A DNA stretch of 64,000 bases, from contig NZ_CP121472.1 of NCBI RefSeq assembly GCF_036208045.1, positions 3,297,531 to 3,361,530 of the forward strand, given 5' to 3'. Position 1 is the first letter of the stretch. Each line of letters begins with the position of its first letter. The notes under the pieces were generated by a model that worked only from the letters and a program-made list of their open reading frames with translations, made no database searches and had not been told where the DNA came from. Source of the DNA: Thiorhodovibrio winogradskyi. GTDB lineage: Bacteria; Pseudomonadota; Gammaproteobacteria; Chromatiales; Chromatiaceae. The translations under genes were made by a program, and so were the position numbers. Positions 42,791 to 52,823 of this stretch are shown here, in pieces.

Positions 42791-43966
42791 TCAAACCGAC
42801 CCTGGCGCTTTGATCAGCGCAAGCAGCGCGTCTGCTGCCCGTGCCGCCGCGTCCTGCCTTAGCCGCCGATGCACCCGCTGATAGGCGGCCTGAATTTCCT
42901 CGCGCAGCGCAGCGTCGTCGAGCAGCCGGAGCAGCATGGGCGCCATTGCACTAGCGTTGCAGCGCTCTTGCAGAAATTCCGCCGCCAGCTCGCGACCCAC
43001 GAGCAAATTGGCCATGGCGGCATAGGGCACCTTGATCAGACGCAGCCCTTTGAGCAGCGCCCAGGTCAGAGGATTGAGGCGATAAGCAACCAGCATCGGG
43101 CGCTTAAGCAGCAGAGTTTCAAGCGTGGCGGTGCCCGATGCTGTCAGGACAATGTCCGCCGCGGCGATGGCCTCGCGCGAGCGCCCGTCCAGCAGCAGCG
43201 GTCGCAAGCGACCTTGGCCGAGCTGCCGCAGCCGGGATTCAAAGACGGCGCGAATACGCTGTGAAACCAGAGGTACTACAAAACGTAGATCGGGGCGCTC
43301 ACTCTGACATTGCAAGGCTGTTTCGATAAAGGGATCGGCGAGCCGCTCGACTTCGCTCAGACGACTGCCTGGTAAGAGCGCGACCACGGATGCTATTGCG
43401 GGCAACTCGGTCGCGGGCAGCCCGATTGCCGCGCGTGCTTGCGCCTGATCGACATCAAAGGGGATGTCGTCGGCCAGCGGATGCCCGATATAGCGCACTG
43501 GCACCCGATGCCGGCGCAGAAATTCCTCCTCAAAGGGGAAAATGCTGAGCATCAGATCCACCGCGCGGCGGATTGCCTTAACCCGACCAGGGCGCCACGC
43601 CCAGACCGTCGGACAGACTAGATGCGCGGTTGGAATGCCCGCCGCGCGCAGATCACGCTCCAGCCCCAGATTGAAGTCCGGCGCATCAATACCGACAAAC
43701 AGGTCGGGTTGCAACGCGAGCACTCGCGCACGCAGTTCGCGGCGCAAGCGCAGCAGCCGCGGCAGTTCCTTGAGAACCTCGACAAAGCCCATCACCGACA
43801 ATTGCTCCAGTGGCAGCCAAGTCTCGCAGCCCTCGGCAATCATCTTGGGGCCTGCCACACCGACGAAACGCGCATCTGGACAGCGCGCGCGCAGTGCGCG
43901 CAGCACCAGGGCACCGAGTTGGTCGCCGGAGGGCTCGTTGGCAACCAGGGCAATGGTGACTGGCAT
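42791..43966 (-). CDS. lpxB: lipid-A-disaccharide synthase
   Basis: A 391-residue GT19 glycosyltransferase. ALVANEPSGDQLGALVLRAL, CPTVWAWRPGRVKAIRRAVD, FPFEEEFLRRHRVPVRYIGH and VALLPGSRLSEVERLADPFI identify LpxB. The first motif has ANEPSGD where many members have AGEASGD. It joins lipid X and UDP-diacylglucosamine at the inner membrane. The start overlaps the lpxA stop (TGATG). Confidence 0.95.
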   Translation of the reverse strand: MPVTIALVANEPSGDQLGALVLRALRARCPDARFVGVAGPKMIAEGCETWLPLEQLSVMGFVEVLKELPRLLRLRRELRARVLALQPDLFVGIDAPDFNLGLERDLRAAGIPTAHLVCPTVWAWRPGRVKAIRRAVDLMLSIFPFEEEFLRRHRVPVRYIGHPLADDIPFDVDQAQARAAIGLPATELPAIASVVALLPGSRLSEVERLADPFIETALQCQSERPDLRFVVPLVSQRIRAVFESRLRQLGQGRLRPLLLDGRSREAIAAADIVLTASGTATLETLLLKRPMLVAYRLNPLTWALLKGLRLIKVPYAAMANLLVGRELAAEFLQERCNASAMAPMLLRLLDDAALREEIQAAYQRVHRRLRQDAAARAADALLALIKAPGSV

Positions 43967-44736
43967 CAGCGCAGCAGACCGCGCGCGCGCGTAGCGACAA
44001 AATCCGCCATCAACCCCAGGTCCGGCGCCGTGGCCGCCAACTCACGCAGGCGTCGGATGGCTTCATCGATCAACAGCCCAGAGCGGTATAGCAGCCGATA
44101 GCCCTGGCGAATCTGACGAATACGTTCGGCATCGAAGTGCCTGCGGCGCAGGCCTTCGACATTCACGCCGCGCGCGCGTGCAGGATGCCCGCTCACCGTG
44201 ACGAAAGGTGGAATATCCTTGGCCACCACCGAGCCCATGGAGGTAAAGCAGTGGGCGCCCAGACGACAGAACTGATGCACAATGGTAAAACCACCCAGAA
44301 TAGCCCAGTCGTCAACTTGAATATGCCCCCCGAGCGAGGCGGCATTGGCCATGATGACATGATTGCCGATATGACAGTCATGGGCCACATGCGTGTATGC
44401 CATCAGCAGATTGTCGTTGCCAATACGGGTAACGCCCAGATCCTGGGCAGTACCGCGATGCAAAGTGGCAAACTCTCGGATCACATTGCGCTCACCGATG
44501 TGCAGTTCGGAGTGCTCGCCGGCAAATTTCTTGTCCTGCGGCGCCTCGCCCACCACCGCGAACTGGTAAATCTGATTGTCTTCTCCGATGTGGGTCGGGC
44601 CTTTGATCACAACATGGGATCCAATGCGGCAGCCACGGGCAATGCTCACCTCGGCGCCGATTACCGCAAAGGGACCCACCTCCACATCCGGGTGAAGATC
44701 AGCGTCGGGGTCGATAACCGCGCTCGGGTGAATCAA
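43966..44736 (-). CDS. lpxA: UDP-N-acetylglucosamine acyltransferase
   Basis: A 256-residue left-handed beta-helix protein. The frame appears to start with TTG 44736 (then IHPSAVIDPDADLHPDVEVG), just three bases after the fabZ stop; the N-terminus aligns with the normal LpxA start. Hexapeptide repeats and GDNQIYQFAVVGEAPQDKKF, IREFATLHRGTAQDLGVTRI (active His region) and LMAYTHVAHDCHIGNHVIMA follow. It performs the first acylation of lipid A synthesis. Confidence 0.95.
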   Translation of the reverse strand: MIHPSAVIDPDADLHPDVEVGPFAVIGAEVSIARGCRIGSHVVIKGPTHIGEDNQIYQFAVVGEAPQDKKFAGEHSELHIGERNVIREFATLHRGTAQDLGVTRIGNDNLLMAYTHVAHDCHIGNHVIMANAASLGGHIQVDDWAILGGFTIVHQFCRLGAHCFTSMGSVVAKDIPPFVTVSGHPARARGVNVEGLRRRHFDAERIRQIRQGYRLLYRSGLLIDEAIRRLRELAATAPDLGLMADFVATRARGLLR

Positions 44737-44739
44737 GAA

Positions 44740-45174
44740 TTAGAAATCCCGCGCCGTGCACATAATTTCGGCTGTCGCGACCAGGTTGTCATCGACCCGC
44801 GCGACACCATCGAACTTCCAGATACCGCGACGCACCTGCTTCAGAGCGACTTCCAAAAACAACTGATCACCGGGTTCAACTGGTCGTTTGAAGCGCGCCT
44901 TATCGATTCCGACAAAGTAATACAATGACTTTTCACTGACCTCGTCCGGCCGCGACGCCATGGCCAATAGCCCCGTGGCCTGCGCCATGGCTTCCACGAT
45001 CAGCACCCCCGGCATGACCGGGCGCACAGGAAAATGCCCGGTAAAGAAAGGCTCGTTGAAGGTGACATTCTTGAGCGCGAGCAGCCGCTGATCCGGCTCG
45101 AACTCCACCACCCGGTCCACCAACAGAAAGGGATAGCGGTGTGGCAAGAAGCTCATCACCTTGTGAATATCCAT
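44740..45174 (-). CDS. fabZ: 3-hydroxyacyl-ACP dehydratase FabZ
   Basis: ATG 45174 gives 144 residues. [20 protein letters not shown] carries the catalytic His, and [20 protein letters not shown] the second active-site region and the Glu helix. It dehydrates beta-hydroxyacyl-ACP for fatty-acid synthesis and competes with LpxA/LpxD for the same precursor, which explains the clustering. Confidence 0.95.
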   Translation of the reverse strand: MDIHKVMSFLPHRYPFLLVDRVVEFEPDQRLLALKNVTFNEPFFTGHFPVRPVMPGVLIVEAMAQATGLLAMASRPDEVSEKSLYYFVGIDKARFKRPVEPGDQLFLEVALKQVRRGIWKFDGVARVDDNLVATAEIMCTARDF

Positions 45175-45229
45175 GATTACCAAAATTGCCTCCAGGAACC
45201 CACTAGCAAGACGTCACCCATCACAGAAA

Positions 45230-46321
45230 TCATTTGCGAACGCCAGACGGCGCATCATCGGCGCCAGCGTCAACCTCGCTGCCCTCGGGTGTCAGTGTGG
45301 CGAGACGCTCCTCGAGCTGCTTCAGGCGCCGTGCCATCTCATCGAGCTGCCGAAAACGCACCACCTGACGCCGCCACTCCGCGGCCGGCATCGCCGGAAT
45401 ACCGCTACTGTAAACACCGGCCTGACGAAAGGAACGAGTCACCATCGCCATGCCTGAAAAATGCACGTTATCGGCAATGGTCAGATGCCCCGCCATTCCG
45501 ACCGCTCCCGCCAGGGTGCAGTTACGCCCAATGCGGGTCGACCCGGAAATGCCGCCGCAGGCCGCCATGGCGGTATTCTCACCTATCTGCACATTGTGCC
45601 CAATCTGCACCAGGCTATCGATCTTGACGCCATCGGCAATACGTGTGTCCTCTATTGCACCGCGGTCCACGGCGGAATTCACGCCGATTTCGACATCGTC
45701 CCCCAGGATCGCGCGCCCAATCTGCCTCATCCGCATCCAGCGCTCGCCATCCTTGGCGAATCCAAAGCCTTCCCGACCGATCACGGCGCCGGGATGCAAG
45801 AGCGCGCGCCTGCCGATCACGCTGTTCTCGCACACCACAACACGAGCGACCAAACGACTGTGCGCGCCGATGCTCGCGCCCGCCAGAACGATACAGCCGG
45901 GACCCATCTGAACACCAGGGCCAATCTCAGCATCCTGCTCAATCACACACAAAGGGCCAACAGATGCGCTTGGATCGATGCGCGCCATCTCATTGACCAC
46001 CGCGCTGGGATGGCAGCCTGGTTCCGGGCGCACCCGCGGATGAAGAATTTCGATGGCACGCGCGAATGTGAGATAGGGATTCTCCGACAGCAGAGCAGCC
46101 GAAGGACAATCCGCCAGATCATCAGATCTCAGAATAACGGCGCCGGCTGAGGTTTGCGATAGACGATCACGCAGCTTTCGATCGCCAAGGAAGGCCAGAC
46201 AATCATTAGCGGCACGCTCAAGCGTCGCGACACGCGACACGCGAATGCTGCCTTCACCGGCTAACTCAGCGCCGATGCGCACCGCCAAGTCCGCGAGAAG
46301 TATCCCGTTATTGCTTTGCAT
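45230..46321 (-). CDS. lpxD: UDP-3-O-acylglucosamine N-acyltransferase
   Basis: A 363-residue protein. The N-terminal uridine-binding domain (VATLERAANDCLAFLGDRKL) is followed by hexapeptide repeats (IDPSASVGPLCVIEQDAEIG, NSAVDRGAIEDTRIADGVKI) and QIGHNVQIGENTAMAACGGI with the catalytic His. The C-terminus is a helix (FRQLDEMARRLKQLEERLAT). It adds the N-linked acyl chain in lipid A synthesis. Confidence 0.95.
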   Translation of the reverse strand: MQSNNGILLADLAVRIGAELAGEGSIRVSRVATLERAANDCLAFLGDRKLRDRLSQTSAGAVILRSDDLADCPSAALLSENPYLTFARAIEILHPRVRPEPGCHPSAVVNEMARIDPSASVGPLCVIEQDAEIGPGVQMGPGCIVLAGASIGAHSRLVARVVVCENSVIGRRALLHPGAVIGREGFGFAKDGERWMRMRQIGRAILGDDVEIGVNSAVDRGAIEDTRIADGVKIDSLVQIGHNVQIGENTAMAACGGISGSTRIGRNCTLAGAVGMAGHLTIADNVHFSGMAMVTRSFRQAGVYSSGIPAMPAAEWRRQVVRFRQLDEMARRLKQLEERLATLTPEGSEVDAGADDAPSGVRK

Positions 46322-46348
46322 GACCGCACGGATCGCATAACCGCGCTA

Positions 46349-46897
46349 TCAGCGGTCGGCAAACTCCCGTTTCAGACGTTCAATGATATCCGCGGAAACG
46401 TCCATGCGTTCGCTAAAGTAGACCACGCCATCGGTCAAAATCAGATCAATGCCCTTTTCACGCGCAATTTGCGCCACCACCTCCTCGACCTGTTTTACCA
46501 GACGCGTACGCAATTCATTCTTGCGCAGCGCGAAGTCTGCTTGCAATTCTTCCTTCTCATAACGCAAACGTCGCGTGCGTGAGCGAATGTCATTTTGCAA
46601 ACGCTGTAGTTCATCCTCGCTCATCAGCGCGGCATCACGCTCGAGTCGCTGTTGCAACCGATCAATGCCTTCCTGTTGATCAAGCAGGGTCGTTTCGCGT
46701 TCGCTCAACTCCTCGGTCAACACTTGGCGAGCCGACTCGTACTGCGGTGACTCCTCGACGATGCGGTTTGGGTCCACGATAGCAATCCGCAGGCTGGCAC
46801 TGTTGCCGGGGTAAGGAGATTCCGCCCAGGCAACACCATGGATCAAAGTTACCAAAAAAAGGACAGAACCGAAGCGTCGCACCGTCAAATGCTCCAT
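46349..46897 (-). CDS. skp: periplasmic chaperone Skp/OmpH
   Basis: ATG 46897 gives 182 residues; an upstream TTG extension is unlikely. A signal peptide (RFGSVLFLVTLIHGVAWAES) leads to a beta core strand (LRIAIVDPNRIVEESPQYES) and two long charged helices (TTLLDQQEGIDRLQQRLERD, RTRRLRYEKEELQADFALRK) that form the chaperone tentacles. It escorts outer-membrane proteins to BamA, encoded just upstream. Confidence 0.92.
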   Translation of the reverse strand: MEHLTVRRFGSVLFLVTLIHGVAWAESPYPGNSASLRIAIVDPNRIVEESPQYESARQVLTEELSERETTLLDQQEGIDRLQQRLERDAALMSEDELQRLQNDIRSRTRRLRYEKEELQADFALRKNELRTRLVKQVEEVVAQIAREKGIDLILTDGVVYFSERMDVSADIIERLKREFADR

Positions 46898-46930
46898 GAA
46901 ACTCTCAGATCTCAAGTGGATCTCTTGTCA

Positions 46931-49264
46931 TTAGAAATTTTGCCCAAAGGAGAACTGGAATACCTGCTCGTCGTCGTCATCCTTGGCGTTAATCGGATAG
47001 GCAACACTGACTGACAGAGCCCCCACGGGGGACAGCCATGCCAACGACAGACCCGCTGAATATCGGAGATCTCCTAGGTCAAAGCCAGTCGGTGCAACCA
47101 AATCAGATGGCTCTGTCCACCAGACGTTACCAAAATCCAAAAAGGCCCCAAGACGCAAGGTGTCCTCGAACTTTCCGCCAACCGGGGGCGGCGCGAACAA
47201 TTCGACGCTGCCAGTCAGCATCATATTGCCGCCAACTGGATCATTTTCTTCCGTGGTTTCCCTCGGGCCCAGGGAATAGGCCTTCCAACCACGCACGGAC
47301 CCTGGCCCACCAGCATAAAAATTACTAAAAAACGGCATTTCGGTGGTATCGCCATAGCCAGCGCCGTAACCAAAATTCGCTCTCAAGGCGAAGGTAAACC
47401 GCTGTGTCAGTGGAATGTACTGCCGCCCGCGGTAAGTAATGCGATAGAATTGCAAATCGCTTCCTGGCACCGCAATCTCACCATAGAGCGACTGCAAGGT
47501 TCCTTTGGTGGGGAAAATGGCCGAGTCACGCGAATCTTTCGTATAGCTTGCAGTCAAGAAAAAGTCGTTGAATTTATTTCCGTTTTGGGCTATGAAATCC
47601 TTAGCCAACTCGGAATACTCGCCGGCGAAAAAGTGCGTGTATTGGTAACGGGCCCCAAGACCGGCGCGACTCGTATCGGAAATCGGCAGGCCAAAATTCA
47701 CTTCCGCCAAGCCCACGTCGGTTGAGTAGTCGGCGCCGATGGATTCGTCGTAATCAGTGGTCTGATAAGCTAGATCAAATCCGCGGCTAATGCCATCGAC
47801 CGTATAGTAGGGGTTGGTGTAAGCCAGCCGGTAGAGCTGATCACTGCCGCTGGTATTGAAAGCAAAGGAGACCTGTTTACCGGTCCCAAGAAAATTGTTC
47901 TGCGATACGCTGGTACTAAACAAAATACCATCCGACTGCGAATAGCCCACACCTGCAAGCAGATTACCGGATGGCTTCTCCTTGACGGTCACATCGACGT
48001 CGACTAGATCCGGCGAGCCCGGAACTGCCGGCGTTTCAATGTTGACATCCTCAAAAAAGCCTAGTCTTTTCAATCGCTCGCGCGACTTGGTGACCCGATC
48101 CGCCGAGAACCAAGCGGTTTCGAGTTGTCGCATCTCACGACGCAATACCTCGTCGCGAGTGCGGGTATTGCCCTTCATGTTGACGCGACGAACATAAACG
48201 CGTTTACCTGGGTCGACAAAAAAGGTCACGGCGACAGTCTTATTCTCGGCATCGACCTCGGGTACGGTGTTTACGTTGGCAAAAGCATAACCCTCGTTGC
48301 CGAGCAGTTCCGAAATGCGCTCGGCGCTTTCGCTCGCGGCCTTGCGCGAAAACACGGCGCCGCGTTGCATCTCAATCAGCGGAAAGAGTTGCTCGACCGG
48401 GATGGACGGATCACCGGCCAAGCGAATATCGCTGACCTGATACACCTCACCCTCGTCAATGCCGATGGTCACGTAGATATCGTTTTTATCCGGACTAATA
48501 GTGACCTGGGTCGATGTAACCTGGAAATTAATGTAACCGCGGTCAAGATAGAAGGAACGTAGCGCCTCAATATCGCCGGCCAGTTTCTCCTTGGCATAAC
48601 GGTCGTTCTTGCTGTAGAAGGAATTCCACTTGGTGGGCCCCAATTTGAACAGCTTAAGTAGCCGTTTTTCATTGAAATCTTCATTACCAATGATGTTAAT
48701 CTGCTTGAGCCGGGCCGTCAGTCCCTCGGTGACCTCGATGCGCACGGCCACCCGGTTGCGATCCAGCGGCGAGACGGTCGATTCGACATCCATGCCGTAC
48801 TTGCCAGCGGCAAAGTACTGGCGGCGCAGTTCCTGCTCGATGCGATCCAGGACTGAGCGATTGAAGACCCGCCCTTCGGCCAGGCCGATTTCCTTGAGTC
48901 CCTCCTTGAGATCATCAGTCTTGATGGATTTGTTGCCGACAATATCGATTCGGGCCACGGCCGGGCGCTCGCGCACCCAAATCACCAGCACATTGCCATC
49001 GCGCTCGACCTTGACATCATCAAAGAAGCCAGTGGTGTAGAGTGAGCGGATGATATCGGAGGTGACATCGTCGACCACCAGATCATTGATCTGCACCGGG
49101 AGATAGCTGAATACAGTACCAGCCGCGATGCGCTGCAATCCCTCGACGCGAATATCGGCAACGCGAAATGCCGCTGCGGCAGTTCCCATCCAGAACAACA
49201 CGGCCAGCAGCAGGCTAAGCGCGCCCGCGCGGCGCTGCATCGTGCGTGTTATCGGCTTTGGCAC
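46931..49264 (-). CDS. bamA: outer membrane protein assembly factor BamA
   Basis: The frame starts at GTG 49264; ATG 49240 is an alternative nearer the signal peptide (LSLLLAVLFWMGTAAAAF). The protein has about 777 residues. Five POTRA domains begin with FRVADIRVEGLQRIAAGTVF; later ones include KQINIIGNEDFNEKRLLKLF. The Omp85 barrel has FYAGGPGSVRGWKAYSLGPR (lid-loop VRGW motif) and ends ...QVFQFSFGQNF with a C-terminal Phe. It inserts beta-barrel proteins into the outer membrane. Confidence 0.96.
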   Translation of the reverse strand: MPKPITRTMQRRAGALSLLLAVLFWMGTAAAAFRVADIRVEGLQRIAAGTVFSYLPVQINDLVVDDVTSDIIRSLYTTGFFDDVKVERDGNVLVIWVRERPAVARIDIVGNKSIKTDDLKEGLKEIGLAEGRVFNRSVLDRIEQELRRQYFAAGKYGMDVESTVSPLDRNRVAVRIEVTEGLTARLKQINIIGNEDFNEKRLLKLFKLGPTKWNSFYSKNDRYAKEKLAGDIEALRSFYLDRGYINFQVTSTQVTISPDKNDIYVTIGIDEGEVYQVSDIRLAGDPSIPVEQLFPLIEMQRGAVFSRKAASESAERISELLGNEGYAFANVNTVPEVDAENKTVAVTFFVDPGKRVYVRRVNMKGNTRTRDEVLRREMRQLETAWFSADRVTKSRERLKRLGFFEDVNIETPAVPGSPDLVDVDVTVKEKPSGNLLAGVGYSQSDGILFSTSVSQNNFLGTGKQVSFAFNTSGSDQLYRLAYTNPYYTVDGISRGFDLAYQTTDYDESIGADYSTDVGLAEVNFGLPISDTSRAGLGARYQYTHFFAGEYSELAKDFIAQNGNKFNDFFLTASYTKDSRDSAIFPTKGTLQSLYGEIAVPGSDLQFYRITYRGRQYIPLTQRFTFALRANFGYGAGYGDTTEMPFFSNFYAGGPGSVRGWKAYSLGPRETTEENDPVGGNMMLTGSVELFAPPPVGGKFEDTLRLGAFLDFGNVWWTEPSDLVAPTGFDLGDLRYSAGLSLAWLSPVGALSVSVAYPINAKDDDDEQVFQFSFGQNF

Positions 49265-49350
49265 ACCTTTGCCCTCAGTGGATACATGTTTGGATTCATC
49301 GGCAGCGAAGAGCGGTTAGTATAAGGGAAACCCCTTAACCAGCCCAAGCC

Positions 49351-50718
49351 TCACAATCCGAGGAAGCGCGCGATGTCGACATAGAAAGCCAGCGTCATCA
49401 GTCCAACCAGCAGCGCGATTCCTAGGCGCTGGCTCAGTTCCATGACACTGTCTGGAAGCGGACGGCGAATGACGGCTTCCACCGCGAAGAAGAGCAGATG
49501 TCCGCCATCGAGCACCGGAACCGGCAGCAGATTCAGAAGCCCAAGGCTGACACTGAGCAGCGCGAGAAATTTCACGAAAGGCTCAAAACCAACCTGAGCC
49601 GTTCGCCCGGCCGCATCGGCAATGCCAATCGGGCTGCTCAGATTCTCGACCGAGACGCGACCGACCAGCATCCGCCCGATGAGACGCAAGGTCAACACGG
49701 AGACATCAGTGATCCGGGTCACGGCCGCGCCGGCAGCCGCCAGGGGCCCGAGTCGCACCACCACCTGTTGATCCACGAGCAAATCATCCGGTACCCGTGG
49801 CCCGGCACCGATGCGCCCGAAACGCTCATCCCCTTCCGTCATCACCGCCGGCACCAAGGAAATCAGCAGGGTATCCGCGCCGCGCTCGACTTGAACAGTC
49901 AGCGGCTGCCCCGGATGGGCACGCACAGCCTCGACCACATCCGCCCACACCCGCACGGCCTGGCCATTGATCGCGGTGATACGGTCGCCGGCTTGCATGC
50001 CAGCCTCGAGCGCCGGCTGCCCTGGCACAAGCTCGCCGATCACTGGCGGCAGCACGGGTCGCGGTCCGACCAGACCAACAGAGGTCAAAAAACCGCGTGC
50101 CGGGTCCAGTTGATCAAGATCGTTGCTGGGCAGCCAGCGATCCTGCGCCCTGCCCGCCTCGTCGCGCACCCGCACCAGCACATCCTCACCGCCAAAGGCC
50201 CCCTGCAGCAGCGCGAACCAGACCGCACTCCAAGTCGGGGTGTCGCGCTGATCAACACGCTCGATCAGGTCACCCGGGGTAAAGCCGGCACTGGCGGCAA
50301 TCGACTCGGGCAGTACCTCGCCCACCTCGGGCCGCACACCGGACTCGCCGGCCATTAGCACCAGCCAGTACACCAGGAAAGCGAACAGAAAATTGGCCAA
50401 TGGCCCGGCCGCCACAATGGCCGAGCGTTTCCATAGTGGCTGGCGATTGAATGCGCGCGGAAGATCGGCAGGATCAACAACCTCTTCCTCGCGTTCATCG
50501 ACCATTTTTACATAGCCGCCGATGGGCCAGGCGGCGAGGACATATTCGGTTTCGTCGCCCCGGCGATGCCAGGTTAACAGCGGACTTCCAAAACCGAGGG
50601 AGAAGCGCAGCACCTTGACACCAAGCCGACGCGCCACCCAAAAGTGACCAAACTCATGCACAGTAATCAAAATGGCGATGGCAACCAGAAAGGCGCCCAG
50701 CTTAAGCAGCAAATCCAT
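49351..50718 (-). CDS. rseP: RIP metalloprotease RseP
   Basis: A 455-residue site-2 protease. The zinc site HEFGH (residues 21-25, TVHEFGHFWVARRLGVKVLR) and the second motif LNLLPVPVLDGGHLLFFAVE (third zinc ligand Asp) are complete. Two PDZ domains lie between, with GDRITAINGQAVRVWADVVE in the second. It cleaves the anti-sigma factor RseA in the membrane and clears signal peptides. It lies between dxr and bamA as in relatives. Confidence 0.95.
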   Translation of the reverse strand: MDLLLKLGAFLVAIAILITVHEFGHFWVARRLGVKVLRFSLGFGSPLLTWHRRGDETEYVLAAWPIGGYVKMVDEREEEVVDPADLPRAFNRQPLWKRSAIVAAGPLANFLFAFLVYWLVLMAGESGVRPEVGEVLPESIAASAGFTPGDLIERVDQRDTPTWSAVWFALLQGAFGGEDVLVRVRDEAGRAQDRWLPSNDLDQLDPARGFLTSVGLVGPRPVLPPVIGELVPGQPALEAGMQAGDRITAINGQAVRVWADVVEAVRAHPGQPLTVQVERGADTLLISLVPAVMTEGDERFGRIGAGPRVPDDLLVDQQVVVRLGPLAAAGAAVTRITDVSVLTLRLIGRMLVGRVSVENLSSPIGIADAAGRTAQVGFEPFVKFLALLSVSLGLLNLLPVPVLDGGHLLFFAVEAVIRRPLPDSVMELSQRLGIALLVGLMTLAFYVDIARFLGL

Positions 50719-50721
50719 GCT

Positions 50722-51939
50722 TTAACCCTGCCCCACGCGGGTCGGCGCAAGGCCGGCGATACTCTGCTCGGCAAGCTCCCGCGCCTGACGATCAACTTCC
50801 AGAACCTGTGTCAGTCCCTGTCGCGGACCGCTTGCATCCACCGCCACCGTCGGTAGCTGATCCATCGTCATTTCGACAATCCGGCCGATGTCGGTAAAGC
50901 CGATGCGTTCGTCGAGAAAGGCCTCCACCGCGATCTCGTTAGCGGCATTCAGCACCACGGGCGCGGTGCCGCCCTCGCGCGCCGCGCGATAAGCAAGCCT
51001 GAGACAGGGAAAACGCTCGGGTGCCGGCGGTTCAAAATCCAACCTGGCCACCGAGAAGATATCCAGCATGTCCACGCCCGAGGCGATACGCTCTGGCCAG
51101 GCCAAGGCATGGGCGATGGGGGTGCGCATATCGGGATTGCCGAGCTGCGCCAGCACCGAACCGTCGTTGTACTGCACCATGGAATGAATGACGCTTTGCG
51201 GATGCACCACCACCTGAATGCGCTCTGGTGGGGTATCGAACAGCCAGCAGGCCTCGATGATCTCGAGGCCTTTGTTCATCATGGTGGCGGAGTCAACGGA
51301 AATTTTGCGTCCCATGCTCCAGTTAGGATGCGCGCACGCCTGCTCCGGAGTGACTCGCGCCAAGTCCGCCGCCGGCGTATTGCGAAAGGGACCACCGGAC
51401 GCCGTCAGTAGAATCCGCTCGACACCAGCGCGCTCCAAACCTTCTGGACGTTGCGCCGGCAGACATTGAAAAATGGCATTGTGTTCGCTGTCGATCGGCA
51501 GAAGCTCAGCCCCGGAGTCCGCCACGGCACGCATCAAAATCGCGCCCGCCACCACCAAAGCCTCTTTATTCGCCAGCAGCAACCGCTTGCCAGCCTTGGC
51601 GGCGGCCAGAGTAGACATGAGTCCGGCGGCGCCGACAATGGCCGCCATCACGGCATCCACCTCCGGCAGGGTCGCGATCCGCTCAAGGGCATCCGCGCCC
51701 GCGAGCACCTCCGGCGGGTCAGACATCTCCGCCAGGGCGTCGCGGAGCTGCCCGGCCGCCTCGGCATCGACCATCACGGCAAAGCGCGGTCTGACAGCCA
51801 GGCACTGCTCGGCCATGCGCTCGACATTGCGATGCGCGCTCAGCGCCAGGACGCGGAAGCGTTGCGGATGACGCTGCACCACATCCAGGGTACTGACCCC
51901 TATGGAGCCGGTTGAACCAAGCACGGCAATGCCAATCAT
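50722..51939 (-). CDS. dxr: 1-deoxy-D-xylulose 5-phosphate reductoisomerase
   Basis: A 405-residue protein with NADPH-binding [60 protein letters not shown] (metal ligand region) and [20 protein letters not shown]. It makes 2-C-methylerythritol 4-phosphate in the non-mevalonate isoprenoid pathway, which also feeds UppS encoded two genes upstream. The start overlaps the cdsA stop (ATGA). Confidence 0.96.
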   Translation of the reverse strand: MIGIAVLGSTGSIGVSTLDVVQRHPQRFRVLALSAHRNVERMAEQCLAVRPRFAVMVDAEAAGQLRDALAEMSDPPEVLAGADALERIATLPEVDAVMAAIVGAAGLMSTLAAAKAGKRLLLANKEALVVAGAILMRAVADSGAELLPIDSEHNAIFQCLPAQRPEGLERAGVERILLTASGGPFRNTPAADLARVTPEQACAHPNWSMGRKISVDSATMMNKGLEIIEACWLFDTPPERIQVVVHPQSVIHSMVQYNDGSVLAQLGNPDMRTPIAHALAWPERIASGVDMLDIFSVARLDFEPPAPERFPCLRLAYRAAREGGTAPVVLNAANEIAVEAFLDERIGFTDIGRIVEMTMDQLPTVAVDASGPRQGLTQVLEVDRQARELAEQSIAGLAPTRVGQG

Positions 51940-52787
51940 CCTGTCGCCTCCCAGAGCAGAAAACCAAGCGCGAACACAGGCACGGCGGCGAGCAGACTGT
52001 CCACCCGATCCAGCATGCCTCCGTGACCGGGGAGCAGGGAACCGGCGTCCTTGAGGTTGCGACGGCGCTTCAGCCAGCTCTCAAGCAAATCTCCCACCAC
52101 CGACACCCCGGCCGTCAGCATGCACAGCAGTACCAGCCATAGCCAGGACAGCGGATTCCCGGCCATGGGTAACAACACCAGACTCCAAAGACCAGCGGCA
52201 ATCAGGCCGCCCATCACGCCCTCGACAGTTTTACCTGGACTGACACTGGGCGCGAGCTTGCGCCGCCCGAAGCGACGCCCAGCAAAATAGGCACCGGTAT
52301 CCGTCAGCCAGACCAGCATCAGCAAGAAAAGCACCATCCAGGCGCCGCCACTGGATCGCGCGTGAAGCGCCAGTACGCCGATCCAACAGGCTGAGATGAC
52401 GGGCAAGGATACCAGCAGCATCGGCCAATCCGCCGCCTTGGCCGGCTGCACGTCACCAACACGGAAAATGACGGGGAGCATCAGGAGCCAAAACACCGCC
52501 ACGGGGAGCAGGATTGGCAATGGCTCTCGCACTAAGCCGACCAAGCCAGATAGACCCAGAACCGCAAGCACAGTTAGGAGATAAGCCCAGCGCAAGATGG
52601 CGCGGGATAATCCCAGTAGTATCGCCAGCTCCCAAGCAGCAAGCCCGATTGCCGGCGCCAGCGCCACAGCCAAGCCGAGGGTAGGCAGCCAAAGCACGGC
52701 GCCCGCTGTCGCGAGCGCGAGCATCAACGCGGTCCAGAAACGCTCGCGTAGCGCCCCGGACGCTGCTGTCGCATTGGAGTCAGTCAT
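51936..52787 (-). CDS. cdsA: phosphatidate cytidylyltransferase
   Basis: The ATG 52787 start gives 283 residues; an in-frame TTG 18 bases earlier is weaker. The polytopic protein has [20 protein letters not shown] and the family signature [20 protein letters not shown] followed by [14 protein letters not shown], containing the metal-binding aspartates. It makes CDP-diacylglycerol at the inner membrane. Confidence 0.95.
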   Translation of the reverse strand: MTDSNATAASGALRERFWTALMLALATAGAVLWLPTLGLAVALAPAIGLAAWELAILLGLSRAILRWAYLLTVLAVLGLSGLVGLVREPLPILLPVAVFWLLMLPVIFRVGDVQPAKAADWPMLLVSLPVISACWIGVLALHARSSGGAWMVLFLLMLVWLTDTGAYFAGRRFGRRKLAPSVSPGKTVEGVMGGLIAAGLWSLVLLPMAGNPLSWLWLVLLCMLTAGVSVVGDLLESWLKRRRNLKDAGSLLPGHGGMLDRVDSLLAAVPVFALGFLLWEATG

Positions 52788-52823
52788 GGCGGACGGATGA
52801 TTCAATGGGCAGGAATTGACCTG